Source: Bacillota bacterium
GTDB taxonomy: Bacteria; Bacillota; Clostridia; Acetivibrionales; DSM-1351
DNA length: 64,000 nucleotides
Assembly (NCBI GenBank): GCA_023443515.1
Contig: JAEZUC010000111.1
Location: forward strand, 12,971 to 76,970
Reading direction: 5' to 3'
Both the position numbers and the translations under genes were made by a program. Positions 46,249 through 55,036 of the stretch are shown here, piece by piece. The notes under the pieces are model-generated. The model was given only the letters and a program-made list of their open reading frames with translations. It had not been told where the DNA came from and made no database searches. Position 1 is the stretch's first letter; the number at the start of each line of letters is the position of its first letter.

Positions 46249-46863
46249 TTAAACCAATTTGAAATATGAAGAAATGGCTTCTACACTTTTTATTATTTCA
46301 CAATCATTTCCTATTTCAATTACATTTAACCCAAGCCTTTTTGCATCATTAATAATATATCTACCCATTTCTAAATCACAATTTATATAATTTTCCAATG
46401 CTTGTTCTGGGTTTAAACATTCTCTTATTCTTTTAAACATTTCCTTTCTTTTCATTTGATGCCTTTTATAAAATAATTCATCGGATACTAGCCATACAGC
46501 ATAGTCAACATCAGAAATTTCATTGTTTATAAGTTCAGGAAGCAAGCCTACACCTTCTACAAGAGTAGGTTTACCATCAGAGAAATTATACAAATCTTCT
46601 AAAATCATTTTAAATTCTTCTTTGAATAAACCAATTGTCCATTTCAAATATTCCTCAACTTTCATACTAAGAATATCATTCCAACTAGTTTTAATTACTC
46701 TGTTTAGATTTGGATGCTCTTGAGCATTTGATTTTTCAATATGTTTTGCCAAATATTCATCACAGTGATATACATTGAATCCGTATTTCTCTGAAAGGAT
46801 ATTTGAAATTGTTGTTTTTCCAGCACAGGTTGAACCCCCAAGCCAATAAATTACGGATTTCAT
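46249..46863 (-). CDS. P-loop kinase-like protein
   Basis: 204 residues. The Walker A motif is GGSTCAGKTTI at the N-terminus, followed by VYHCDEYLAKH (a DxD-type acidic element of small-molecule kinases) and LVEGVGLLPELI. It resembles nucleoside/shikimate-type or 2'-phosphotransferase-like small kinases. The phosphate acceptor cannot be told from the sequence. No operon partner (43 bases after the ChW gene). Could be a resistance-type phosphotransferase. Confidence 0.7.
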   Translation of the reverse strand: MKSVIYWLGGSTCAGKTTISNILSEKYGFNVYHCDEYLAKHIEKSNAQEHPNLNRVIKTSWNDILSMKVEEYLKWTIGLFKEEFKMILEDLYNFSDGKPTLVEGVGLLPELINNEISDVDYAVWLVSDELFYKRHQMKRKEMFKRIRECLNPEQALENYINCDLEMGRYIINDAKRLGLNVIEIGNDCEIIKSVEAISSYFKLV

Positions 46864-46905
46864 ATTTCTCCATTCTTCAATAAAAATGTGGTTATTCGTA
46901 TGTTA

Positions 46906-47925
46906 CTAATCCAAATATATTTGTACTGCATCTATTTCCTGCCCCAGAGTACCGGCATAGCCATTATCAGAATCACTTGTATTGTATCCGGTTACATAAG
47001 GCAGCCATTCACCAGTAGTTCTTAAATGTACTCTGTAATGTATGGTTCTTCCGGTATCTGTTTTCATTGATAACCCATCAATAGGTTTACCCTTTATACC
47101 AGCATAGTCATTTCTGTTCGTTACTTCAGAGAGCCAGCTTCCGCCTTTATAATGGACTTTGTAGGTGATATTCCCGCTGGATAAACTAGCATACAGGCAG
47201 TCAACATCATGTCCAAAGATACCAGCATAATTCTGTGCATCTACCACATTAGGTAAAAATTGTTTCGTAACATCATCATAGGTTTGATACGTTACACTTA
47301 TCTTCTCTGGATTAGCAGGAGTTGATGAAGTTGCTTTATAGTAAGTGGCCTTTATGATCGTTCCATCCCACTGAGATAATACGCTTTTACTGTAACCGGG
47401 ATCCATAATATTTACATCTGTAGCTGTACAATTCTTTACAGCCACTGAATGCTGATTATTATTTACCCTAACTTCTACGAAGTATCCACTATTTAATAAA
47501 GAATTAATAGAAGAACGGATGGATGAAAAAGAGGAATATGTATAGTCAACAGTACCAACCTTATAAAAGTTAGGCGAATTAGTCTTACTTACGGCACTGT
47601 CACTTAAATTACCATCATTGGCAATAATATCTGAGTAGCTTATATAGCCTGCATTGGTATAACGATCCCTGAGAATACCGGGATTAAAGTTATTTTCATT
47701 TTCCACACCTGAATGAACCATGAGTATAGCTAACGTTGTTATTTTGCATCCCCAGCTTGCCATGGTTCCATTTTTACCAACTGTTTTGCTTCCCCATCTT
47801 GAATCATATTGTTTCCAAGTAGTGTAATCCGATGCTGCCGTAACTTCCTTTGTGACCATACTATAAGCGCATAAAACCATTGTGAATACTAAACACAAAC
47901 TTAAAAATCGATTACTCCTTTTCAT
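46906..47925 (-). CDS. secreted C39-like peptidase with ChW repeats
   Basis: 339 residues. A signal peptide ends near VTAASD. The first domain has Cys in TMASWGCKITTLAIL, His in NNQHSVAVKNC and Asp in VNIMDPGYS, the triad of C39-like (papain-fold) peptidases. The C-terminal 130 residues contain three ChW-type repeats (NYAGIFGHDVDCL, NDYAGIKGKPIDGL, NGYAGTLGQEIDAVQI), a clostridial hydrophobic-Trp module for wall or polymer binding. It probably acts on peptides outside the cell. The ATG starts behind AAGG. Monocistronic. Confidence 0.85.
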   Translation of the reverse strand: MKRSNRFLSLCLVFTMVLCAYSMVTKEVTAASDYTTWKQYDSRWGSKTVGKNGTMASWGCKITTLAILMVHSGVENENNFNPGILRDRYTNAGYISYSDIIANDGNLSDSAVSKTNSPNFYKVGTVDYTYSSFSSIRSSINSLLNSGYFVEVRVNNNQHSVAVKNCTATDVNIMDPGYSKSVLSQWDGTIIKATYYKATSSTPANPEKISVTYQTYDDVTKQFLPNVVDAQNYAGIFGHDVDCLYASLSSGNITYKVHYKGGSWLSEVTNRNDYAGIKGKPIDGLSMKTDTGRTIHYRVHLRTTGEWLPYVTGYNTSDSDNGYAGTLGQEIDAVQIYLD

Positions 47926-48230
47926 ATTGTATCACCTTCCGTTAATAATTTTTTGGTGAGTTAATAAGCTGATTTGGATTCAAATAAAGAGAATACTTTT
48001 TAAATTGATAATTGAAAGTAATTCATAGATATGGGTACTAAACTTAAAATCCAACATATAGTTTATTAATTCAACAAGTCAAGTATATAACCAATAGGTA
48101 ATATATGTCAAATCTTCTATTAGTTTTCAATAGTCGGTGTCATACCATAACCCATCATTCTTAATTTTGTAAATCAGCTATATAAGGGTTTTTTAAGTGT
48201 TAGATTTTATCAAGTGTCCAATCTTTTTTA

Positions 48231-48600
48231 AAGGTTCTATACTAAACGTTGGGGTAAGAATAAAAAATGAGGCATAATGCTTCATATTCTTGTAAACTGA
48301 AGTTACCACACCACAATAACAAGAAGGAGAAAGTATTATGTCTCATACAGATTATATCGCAAAGCTTTTTGATATGGGAAGTATTAATATTTTAGATTTG
48401 AATTTGGATGATGAAACTATTGTTGTAGCCTTTAAATTACAACGTCGACCGCACGTTTGTCCTGACTGTGGGGGGATTACCGAAAAAGTCCACGACTACA
48501 GAAACCAGCGGGTTAAAGACATTCCTGCCTTCGGAATGCTTTTGATGCTTACACCCTTAATTCAGACATATTGTTGATGTTTAGCGCAACAACGGTTTTC
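48231..48600 (+). mobile_element. ISL3-family insertion sequence remnant
   Basis: The left part starts with an end-like GGTTCTATACTAAACGTTGG, followed by an AAGGAGAAAG ribosome site and a transposase frame at 48338-48577. Its N-terminal zinc finger reads RRPHVCPDCGGITEKVHDYR and stays in frame to VKDIPAFG, the ISL3 signature. The rest of the transposase (some 300 residues including DDE) is deleted and replaced by a short run ending TYC. Inactive. It borders the 3' side of the RiPP locus. The remaining gap 47926-48230 shows nothing further. Confidence 0.7.
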
Positions 48601-48617
48601 TATTGTTGTCCATAAAA

Positions 48618-48661
48618 AACTTTCATGATTGATATTAGTTTTAACATCAATCATGAAAGTT
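48618..48661 (-). terminator. perfect 16-bp terminator of the RiPP locus
   Basis: Arms 48618-48633 and 48646-48661 (AACTTTCATGATTGAT) are perfect complements. On the minus strand they run into TTTTTTATG, 44 bases after the precursor stop at 48705. Confidence 0.85.
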
Positions 48662-48704
48662 AAGACGAAATTGAGTTGACTTTTGGGAGACATATAATAC
48701 TTTT

Positions 48705-48890
48705 TTATAAAGAGTTACAACATGCTATCAATCCAAATGCTGATGCAACATGAGATCCAGTATCAATATCCAACGTTTCTTTTGCCTCAGGAACTTCCTT
48801 AGATAATTTAGCTATATATTTCGCTAATACTTCTTCAATTTCCTGAGAAGCTTTGACAGTTAATATATCATTCATTTTTATATCAGACAC
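48705..48890 (-). CDS. RiPP precursor peptide candidate
   Basis: 61 residues (GTG start at 48890, AAAGGAGG 8 bases upstream). The first 40 residues are a charged helical leader (EIEEVLAKYIAKLSKEVPEA). The last 16 are SHVASAFGLIACCNSL, small and hydrophobic with a Cys pair. It begins 20 bases after the stop of a radical SAM-SPASM enzyme and ends before a strong terminator, so both form one transcript. The Cys pair suggests thioether (sactipeptide or ranthipeptide) linkage to SHVASAFGLI-region residues. No homologue is recalled. The cut site is unclear; GSH (near 46) is one possibility. Confidence 0.7.
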   Translation of the reverse strand: MSDIKMNDILTVKASQEIEEVLAKYIAKLSKEVPEAKETLDIDTGSHVASAFGLIACCNSL

Positions 48891-48910
48891 TCTTATCACC
48901 TCCTTTCACA

Positions 48911-50299
48911 TTAACTTATCTCATTCCTGTAGCAACCCGATGGAACTCCAAAAAAATCTCCTGTATTATAATAAGACCTTAGTCGACATATTTTTAGAGT
49001 GCAAGATCCTAACAAACTGCAATCCCGACATTTATGCAGTTGTTGCAATTCAATTCCCCCTCTAAAGAGAAGCCAGTTATCCTGCTGCCAAATCTCTTGA
49101 ACAGATTGAGTTTTTGTAGATCCTATGGCATATTTATTATCATGAAACCCGTAAACACATGGAAAAATAATACCATCTGACCTTATAGCCATTCTTGTAG
49201 TTCCAGCATTACAAAAAACTTTAGAATTTCTTTCTAATTTGATATCTTTATATTCAGGTTTTGATGGGTCAAGATAATTTATATTTATTTCATTCCTATA
49301 TGCTTTTTGAAGGGACTGAATCGTAAAAAGAATATTTTTAGTATCTTGGGAGTTTAATAGCAGATTCCTCTGGTGTTTTGCTCTTCCTACTGGATCAAGG
49401 AATAAAAAACTAATAGACACTGCCCCCAGCTCAATCGCCTTCTCAACAATTTCTTTCATCTGATGCATATTCCTTTTATGCAGCGTTGTGGATAAATGGA
49501 ATAGAGCTTTTGCCTCAGATAGCATTTTAATCCCCTTAATTACGTTATTGAAACTTTCACTTCCCCTAAGTAAGTCATGGATTTCTTTATCAGCTCCATC
49601 TAATGAAACGGTGGTCGAGAAATTAGGACTAGAGAGGTATACTGCAATATCATTATTCATTAATGTACCATTGGTTAATAGCTCTATCCTCATTCTCTTG
49701 GAAGTCAAGTGCCGTAATAAGTCTTTCGCACCAGGGTACAGAAGGGGTTCTCCACCAGATATTACTATATGATAAGTATTTAGAAATTCCAGTTCATCAA
49801 ATATTTTCAGCCATAAGTCTGTATCAATTTCTCCCTGCAAGATCTGCCCGGCATTATATGCACAGTGAAGGCATGGCAGATTACAACGCCTGGTCAGATG
49901 AATCTCAGCCTCTAAAGGTGTCTGGGTAACCGGAACATTATGCTTTATTGGAATACCACTGTAACGAGAACTATCTATACAAGGTTGATTCTTTGACTTT
50001 ACTAATAAACCAGCTTTTATTAAGCCGTAAATCAAGTTGGTTGTTTCTTCATTTTTGAGGCTAAGTCCCTTACTCCGTAAATAATCGCTTAAACACTCAA
50101 TAGTCAGGCAATTACTCTCAAGAATTTTTAGTACTAAAAATGATATCTCGTTAATTTCATGTTTGGTTCCTCTATCTATACTATAAGCAGTATATGGGTA
50201 ACTAAGATTTCTATCATACCTCACAACCCAACGGTTGGATAACGCGTAGTACTCCCCCTGTGATGTCAAATATTTACTGATAGTATCCGGAGTTGCCAT
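48911..50299 (-). CDS. radical SAM / SPASM peptide maturase with PqqD-like N-terminus
   Basis: 462 residues. Residues about 10-95 (YPYTAYSIDRGTKHEI, FLVLKILESNCLTIECLSDY) resemble the PqqD-like RiPP recognition element. The radical SAM cluster motif is CNLPCLHC (near 143), with ISGGEPLLYPGA and SLDGADKEIHDLLRG. The C-terminal SPASM region holds further Cys (VFCNAGTTRMAI, IIFPCVYGF, CRDCSLLGSC, GCYRNEIS) for auxiliary iron-sulfur clusters. Such enzymes form thioether or C-C crosslinks in peptides. The precursor lies just downstream. No transporter or protease is nearby, so export uses another system. Confidence 0.88.
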   Translation of the reverse strand: MATPDTISKYLTSQGEYYALSNRWVVRYDRNLSYPYTAYSIDRGTKHEINEISFLVLKILESNCLTIECLSDYLRSKGLSLKNEETTNLIYGLIKAGLLVKSKNQPCIDSSRYSGIPIKHNVPVTQTPLEAEIHLTRRCNLPCLHCAYNAGQILQGEIDTDLWLKIFDELEFLNTYHIVISGGEPLLYPGAKDLLRHLTSKRMRIELLTNGTLMNNDIAVYLSSPNFSTTVSLDGADKEIHDLLRGSESFNNVIKGIKMLSEAKALFHLSTTLHKRNMHQMKEIVEKAIELGAVSISFLFLDPVGRAKHQRNLLLNSQDTKNILFTIQSLQKAYRNEININYLDPSKPEYKDIKLERNSKVFCNAGTTRMAIRSDGIIFPCVYGFHDNKYAIGSTKTQSVQEIWQQDNWLLFRGGIELQQLHKCRDCSLLGSCTLKICRLRSYYNTGDFFGVPSGCYRNEIS

Positions 50300-50470
50300 G
50301 GCTATTGAAAATCCTTTCTTGTATGCTTCTCAATTATACAAATGTGTATTTCCTCTTAAAACATCATATATTATTCCATTTAACAGTTTATTTATTCAAA
50401 CATATAATACGAAAAGCCGGCATCGGATAAATCTGACCATTGGAATATACACAAATCTAATATTTTTCAA

Positions 50471-50733
50471 TTAATGCCTTTCATGCTCCACACAGAACCT
50501 ACTTTCCATACCTTTTTTATTACATATATCTGCTAATTCATCTCGTTTGTCTTTTACTTTACCAATAATTATATTAATCTGATCATTGATATCAAGTGAT
50601 TCTTCATAATCTGTACTAATCTCCCAACCAGAGCTCTCTTGAACCCTTCCACTTCTTAAGGGGTCTCCTTTTTGCCATTGAGGGCACACAAAAGGGCTAT
50701 GCTTTTCGTTAATCGGAAAACATAGCCAAATAT
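50471..50733 (-). pseudogene. DUF4279-like fragment
   Basis: The minus frame reads CPQWQKGDPLRSGRVQESSG then WEISTDYEESLDINDQINII and ends early at RFCVEHERH. This resembles the DUF4279 family (WKKGDP..SGWEYSTGYEESLD), often immunity-like, but both ends are short; only NKNIWLCFPINEKHSPFV precedes and a stop lies before it. No ribosome site is seen. A hairpin (GGCTATGTTTTC / GAAAAGCATAGCC, about 50694-50726) overlaps its 5' part. Likely a remnant. Confidence 0.45.
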
Positions 50734-50857
50734 TTTTATTCGTAGTGAAGAGTCACGTTCTTTGCGAATAACGCTGGACACTACCTACGCATTTTATTGT
50801 ACCTTATCAGTTCAGTTAAGTCCTTTTTATTTTTCATGAGCCAATTAAAAATAAAAA

Positions 50858-50894
50858 AACGAGCCTATTTTAAATAACTCAAAATACGTTCGTT
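50858..50894 (-). terminator. terminator after the secreted protein gene
   Basis: On the minus strand AACGAACGTATTTT (50894-50881) pairs with AAAATAGGCTCGTT (50871-50858), followed by TTTTTTTAT. It is 177 bases after the stop at 51071. The remainder of 50741-51070 shows nothing. Confidence 0.65.
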
Positions 50895-51070
50895 CTTTTA
50901 GATGTCTGTACTTTTTCCTATCTGCTTAATATAAATGTTTAATAGAGAAAAGTATTCCACGTAAAACATTTTTTCTTTCTTTTATAATAAATGCTACATC
51001 CGATTAACAACGACAGCCAGAAATATTACTTGAAGCCATATCCGAGAAAATAATTAATGTCTCTTCAGTG

Positions 51071-51580
51071 TTAAAACACAAACGAAACATTCGATATTGT
51101 TATACTATCTGAGGAAGCGTTAGTAACGCCAACAAAATAATAATTTGTTTTGTCAGCGGTATAAGTTATAGTAGCGCTGGATGCCTTCTTTGTCCCAGTT
51201 TTCCAAGTATTGGGATATGTTGTGTCTGAAGTAGAACTTTGATAAAAGTCATATTCGATGGTAGCAATTTTGTTTAAAGTATAAGAGAACGACATAGATG
51301 TGTCTTTGGTAACGTAAAAAGCCCTGGGTCCTGACTGCATAAATGCTGTGTACCAACCATTGTCCAGCGTAATTGAACCTGCCCAAGTATATCTTGCGCC
51401 TATTGCCGGAATTATTCCTTCTTTAACGATTTCACCTTTTTCATTATAAACAGTATAATAAATATCGTGTACGCTCGCATTAGTTGCAACGCTCGCAGCA
51501 CTTACAGAAAAAGATAACCCCATTACCGTTACCATAATTATAGAAAGAATAATTGTAAATAATTTTTTTGATTTGTTCAT
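51071..51580 (-). CDS. small secreted beta-rich protein
   Basis: 169 residues. A signal peptide (FTIILSIIMVTVMGLSFSVS) is cut near SAASVA. The mature part is Ser/Thr/Tyr-rich with alternating strands (KNYYF-type segments, TNYYFVGVTNASSDSITISN) and resembles a single jelly-roll-like domain. I recognise no family. It lies 22 bases after a frameshifted small gene whose C-terminus (YFIYVISATSDYLALKEGTI) resembles its own, so the two may be tandem paralogues. Confidence 0.65.
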   Translation of the reverse strand: MNKSKKLFTIILSIIMVTVMGLSFSVSAASVATNASVHDIYYTVYNEKGEIVKEGIIPAIGARYTWAGSITLDNGWYTAFMQSGPRAFYVTKDTSMSFSYTLNKIATIEYDFYQSSTSDTTYPNTWKTGTKKASSATITYTADKTNYYFVGVTNASSDSITISNVSFVF

Positions 51581-51601
51581 GTTATACCTCCTGTTAAATA
51601 C

Positions 51602-51804
51602 TTACTTGATAATGTTAATAGTACCTTCTTTTAATGCTAAATAATCGGATGTAGCACTTATAACATAAATAAAATAATCCCCCTCGCTTCTTTAACCACT
51701 AACTGATATTTACCATTTAACTCCTTAAATTCTTGACCTGGATATAATTTCCCATCACCACTGATGTAATTATATTTGGATTCGTTTGCCCAAACTATTT
51801 GCAT
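51602..51804 (-). pseudogene. frameshifted small secreted-type gene
   Basis: From ATG 51804 the frame gives MQIVWANESKYNYISGDGKL, then YPGQEFKELNGKYQLVVKEA, then breaks in a G run (GAGGGGG). One extra base would continue it as GDYFIYVISATSDYLALKEG TINIIK to the stop at 51602. No signal peptide remains. It precedes and partly resembles the 51071-51580 protein. Either a real 1-base deletion or a sequencing error in the homopolymer. Confidence 0.5.
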
Positions 51805-51944
51805 AACTTAAAATTCTGTATCCGATAATCTCTTCATAATAGTGATAACAACCCCTTGTTATTATGTGAATGCATTTGTTAATATTTTACAAATATATTA
51901 TATAAATGTCAATAGCGAAAAAATGTCTACCAGATAAATAATAA

Positions 51945-52341
51945 CTACCTTTCTAAAATCCAGTTCAAATACTGGTATATCTCAACATACCTCTTTTTCA
52001 TGTATTCAACACCAAGCCTTAAACTTCTGTTAATCATTTCATAGAAAGCTTCCTGATCCTCGTCACTTATCAACTGGATAAGGCTTAAATTTGCATACAT
52101 GGTTCCGGCTGATACCTTCCCTATTTTCATAAGAATTTTTACTATTCTGTTTATCTGCGGTTCCAGTACTTCCTTCAGTTCCTTGTGAATTATTTCTGTA
52201 ATAAAATCAATGTCGCTTTTATAGCCATCAACTGCCAAACTCCTTTCAACAAATTCCCTGACAATATCTGAAACGGATATCCCCCTGACTGCTACAAGTT
52301 TTTTCATATCTTCTATACTTTTAGCTTTAAACCTGATTCAC
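51945..52341 (-). pseudogene. ribbon-helix-helix protein of a mobile element, frameshifted start
   Basis: The 120-residue frame MKKLVAVRGISVSDIVREFV...LNWILER follows in-frame RFKAKSIED, giving an RHH-like N-terminus, but a normal start (GTG 52341 behind GGAGG) reads out of frame after 2-3 codons. One base too many near 52335 explains it. The remainder is helical. Such proteins accompany relaxases in conjugative elements. The neighbours are remnants of the same kind. Confidence 0.5.
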
Positions 52342-52541
52342 CTTTTTATTTCCTCCCGATTAGTTTTCCTTTAAGCCACTTTGCACCTCCCGACAAAACA
52401 AAAGCTGTAGCATTATGCCACAGCACCACAGTTTACTTTTGATATTTATTTAAAATTTTAAAATCTATTCCCTTACAAATTACATAAGTCAAACAAAAGA
52501 TGTAATCCCAAATATGATGGTAGTTTGGAGAGATACTGAAA

Positions 52542-52805
52542 ATGAAAAGATTTACAGATAAACAAATTTATCGGGCGAATAATGTCAGCATATATGAGTT
52601 GGCAAAGCAGCTTGGATATAATCCTGAAAAACGTGGTTCAAACTATCATATCAAGAATCATGGAGGCCTATATATCGATAATACCAAGAACTCATTAGTT
52701 CAGATTACTGAATGTGCGGTAGTGATAATACAAAAATTTATTATCTTTAATTTAACTTACCTCTTAATTTTGAAATACCTTTCAAAATATCATCTCTATT
52801 CCTAG
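52542..52805 (+). pseudogene. DUF3991/TOPRIM primase-like protein, N-terminal fragment
   Basis: MKRFTDKQIYRANNVSIYEL, AKQLGYNPEKRGSNYHIKNH and GGLYIDNTKNS match the start of DUF3991/TOPRIM-type proteins of integrative elements, whose next residues (W then a CHC2-like zinc finger) are missing. After NTKNS the frame turns into an unrelated hydrophobic run. GGAG precedes the start. Remnant of a conjugative element. Confidence 0.6.
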
Positions 52806-52815
52806 ATTCCTTTAT

Positions 52816-53181
52816 CTATTTGGGTAACCTACTAGAAACACTTTGATTATGCCATCCTAAATCGTCTTGAACCCTTTCTCTAAGCATTACCCTAACATGG
52901 TTTTCTAAATAATCTAAATGCTCCTCATTTAAAGCCCACAATATATGCCCGCAACATGATACTTGCAACCACAATTTTAGTTGTTGACCAATATGCAAAC
53001 GTGGATTTTCCTTTATATACCCACATTCAGAACAAATAAGGATATCTCTATTTCGAAACTCTATCCCTTCATTGTTATTTTTACTTATAGTTGCTCGTAA
53101 ATTACATCTTGGACAAAATACATAAATTTTATTATAAAAGTTGTATATACTTTTGTTAGGTGCTTTATATCTACTATCCAT
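52816..53181 (-). CDS. zinc-ribbon protein of unknown function
   Basis: 121 residues. Two CxxC pairs (VFCPRCNLRAT and LICSECGYIKEN) make a zinc ribbon, followed by HIGQQLKLWLQVSCCGHILW and HVRVMLRERVQDDLGWHNQS. The second half recalls a family of short bacterial proteins found beside defence and mobile genes. The ATG at 53181 follows GGAG by 6 bases. It is intact although it sits between decayed mobile-element genes. Confidence 0.6.
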   Translation of the reverse strand: MDSRYKAPNKSIYNFYNKIYVFCPRCNLRATISKNNNEGIEFRNRDILICSECGYIKENPRLHIGQQLKLWLQVSCCGHILWALNEEHLDYLENHVRVMLRERVQDDLGWHNQSVSSRLPK

Positions 53182-53292
53182 GTCGTTCTCCAAATAAATC
53201 TATTTAGTAAGTAACAAATCATTAACACTTAAATTAATATTGTACTTAGCTCATAGTTTTATGACTTATTCCCCTTTCATTTACATTTACAT

Positions 53293-53890
53293 CTACATTT
53301 CCGGAATCCCCATACTGACAAGTTTGTTTTTTATATCATAATAAGCACAAAAACCTCCACGGTCATTTGGAGTTCCAACATCAGAGAATATTATTTGTGT
53401 ACCCTTACTGGAGTTAAATTCAATGTATTTCTGATAAACATTGTCCACCAGTTTATTTATTTTGCTTCCAGGTGTATCAGGAATTATTAACCGTGGATCA
53501 GTCCCAAACTGCCTTGCTTCATTTGTAATTTTAAGCATGTTATCTATTGAGGGGTCTACCAGTCCGTTTCTGATTCTCTCAGCCCTTTTAGCACTTTCCT
53601 GTACAAGTTCCTGCTGTAGCTCAGATGGCTCGGAGGTTATAACTGTAACCTTATCATTTTTAAGTTTGGGTACAGGAAGGTTTAGCATGTCGGTATTCTG
53701 AATATCGGCTATATTTTAAACATTATAATTAACTCACGAAGATTTGTAAATTTACTGAATCTGTTTCTCATTCTGAAGCCACGGCCTTCAGGTGCAAGTT
53801 CAAGTGCTGATACAACTTCACCAAAACTTGCTGCCCATGCATCAAAGTTTTGCGCCCTTTTTCTCTAAGTTCATTTTTTTGCGGAGTTTC
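53293..53890 (-). pseudogene. fragment of a conjugative-element helicase/methylase
   Basis: Two frames carry adjacent pieces: FDAWAASFGEVVSALELAPE with GRGFRMRNRFSKFTNLREL (53700-53890), then MLNLPVPKLKNDKVTVITSE to NKLVDNVYQKYIEFNSSKGT and YDIKNKLVSMGIPEM (to 53293). They match the central and C-terminal helicase part of the very large SNF2/methylase proteins of Tn916/CTn-type elements, with a frameshift near 53700. The rest is deleted. Confidence 0.65.
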
Positions 53891-53967
53891 CTTAAATCCC
53901 GGCAACATTTCTCATCTTGGTAAATACACCACCATTTTTATAATAGTGGGCTTCGTCTACATCTTCT

Positions 53968-54669
53968 TTGCTATTTTTTATTATCGTAATAATCCTTATT
54001 AATAAGTACCAAAAAAGCGAAGAACTAAAAGAAGAACAGAGACAACAAATATTTTATAATGAATCTCTTAGTAATACTTTGCAGGAGTTAAGAAGAGTTA
54101 AACATGACCAAAATAACAATTTGTCTGTCTTAAATTATATGATACAAAACAAGAAATGCGATGAAGCGATTAAATACATATCTGAAATTTCCGCTACCAT
54201 TAACACTATAAATACAACGATTTATAATATAAAAAACGTTGCGTTATTTGCAATAATCTCCTCAAAAATGAATATGGCTGAATCTTCAGGTATAGAAATC
54301 GATTTAAAAACCTTAGGTGTAATAGATTCTATACCGAATATAAAGGTATCTGATTTATGTGAAATAATTGGTATTTTCTTAGATAATGCTATTGAGGCCG
54401 CACAACTCAGCGACAAAAAAACTGTAGGTGTGAATATCTTTAGTTTTGATACATGCATTGATATTAAAATTAGCAACAGTTGCGACAATATGCCTCCGAT
54501 GGGGAGGATAAAAGAAGATGGATTTTCAATAAAAGGCGAAGACCGTGGACACGGATTGGCTATAGCAGAGAAAATACTAAGCAAATATAAAACCGTCTTA
54601 AACTCAACAATGTATGATGACTTTGAAAATAAATTTATTCAGGCCATAAAAATAGAAAGACATACTTAA
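53968..54669 (+). pseudogene. AgrC-like sensor kinase, N-terminally truncated
   Basis: 233 residues. One membrane segment (MLFFIIVIILINKY) is left of the usual six or seven. Then come the dimerisation helix with ELRRVKHDQNNNLSVLNYMI (phospho-acceptor His in VKHDQNN) and a GHKL ATPase domain (GIFLDNAIEAAQLSDKK, GHGLAIAEKIL). It is an AgrC-type quorum-sensing kinase without its peptide-binding membrane domain; a helicase fragment adjoins the break. No good ribosome site. Convergent with an AgrD-like gene. Confidence 0.7.
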
Positions 54670-54690
54670 TCATGTCTTTCTATTTTTATG

Positions 54691-54825
54691 TTACTTCAAC
54701 AAAGATTTTGGGCATTCCTTTTGATAAAAGGCCCAAATCCAACAAGCTCCTGCTGATGTCGTTGCTGCAAAAACACCTATTGCTGACAAAAGTAACAGTA
54801 CCACCAATTTAAGGCGTTTCATCAT
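54691..54825 (-). CDS. agrD: AgrD-like cyclic autoinducer prepeptide
   Basis: 44 residues. ATG 54825 lies 5 bases after GGAGGTG. MMKRLKLVVLLLLSAIGVFA is a hydrophobic amphipathic leader; ATTSAGA leads to CWIWAFYQKECPKSLLK. This has the AgrD layout: Cys-started aromatic core, then a charged tail ending P-K-S-L. Residue 28 is the ring Cys candidate. No agrB processing protease is present, and the cognate kinase next to it is truncated and on the opposite strand, so the system is broken here or AgrB is supplied elsewhere. Confidence 0.75.
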   Translation of the reverse strand: MMKRLKLVVLLLLSAIGVFAATTSAGACWIWAFYQKECPKSLLK

Positions 54826-54871
54826 AAAATCACCTCCAATATTAAACTATATTTTATATATTAATTATTAG

Positions 54872-54899
54872 CAAAATTCGATAAATTTTAACAAAATTC
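54872..54899 (-). promoter_or_regulatory. direct repeats upstream of agrD
   Basis: GAATTTTG occurs twice on the minus strand (54899-54892 and 54879-54872), 20 bases apart centre to centre. Two short direct repeats about two helical turns apart fit LytTR/AgrA-type sites. They lie 47-74 bases before the agrD start. Confidence 0.4.
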
Positions 54900-55036
54900 A
54901 CTTAACACCAATATTTTATAATAAATCTCATATTTTTGCTATTGTTTTTTAGAAAACATTTAATTAAGCTAAAAAGAATCTTTTGGAATGGTCTTTTTTC
55001 ATTGGCTGTATATTCCGGCACATCCGGACACCTTGT

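Noticed and set aside
48338..48577. Functional small zinc-finger protein
   Set aside because: It matches the first 70 residues of an ISL3 transposase, with the catalytic part missing.
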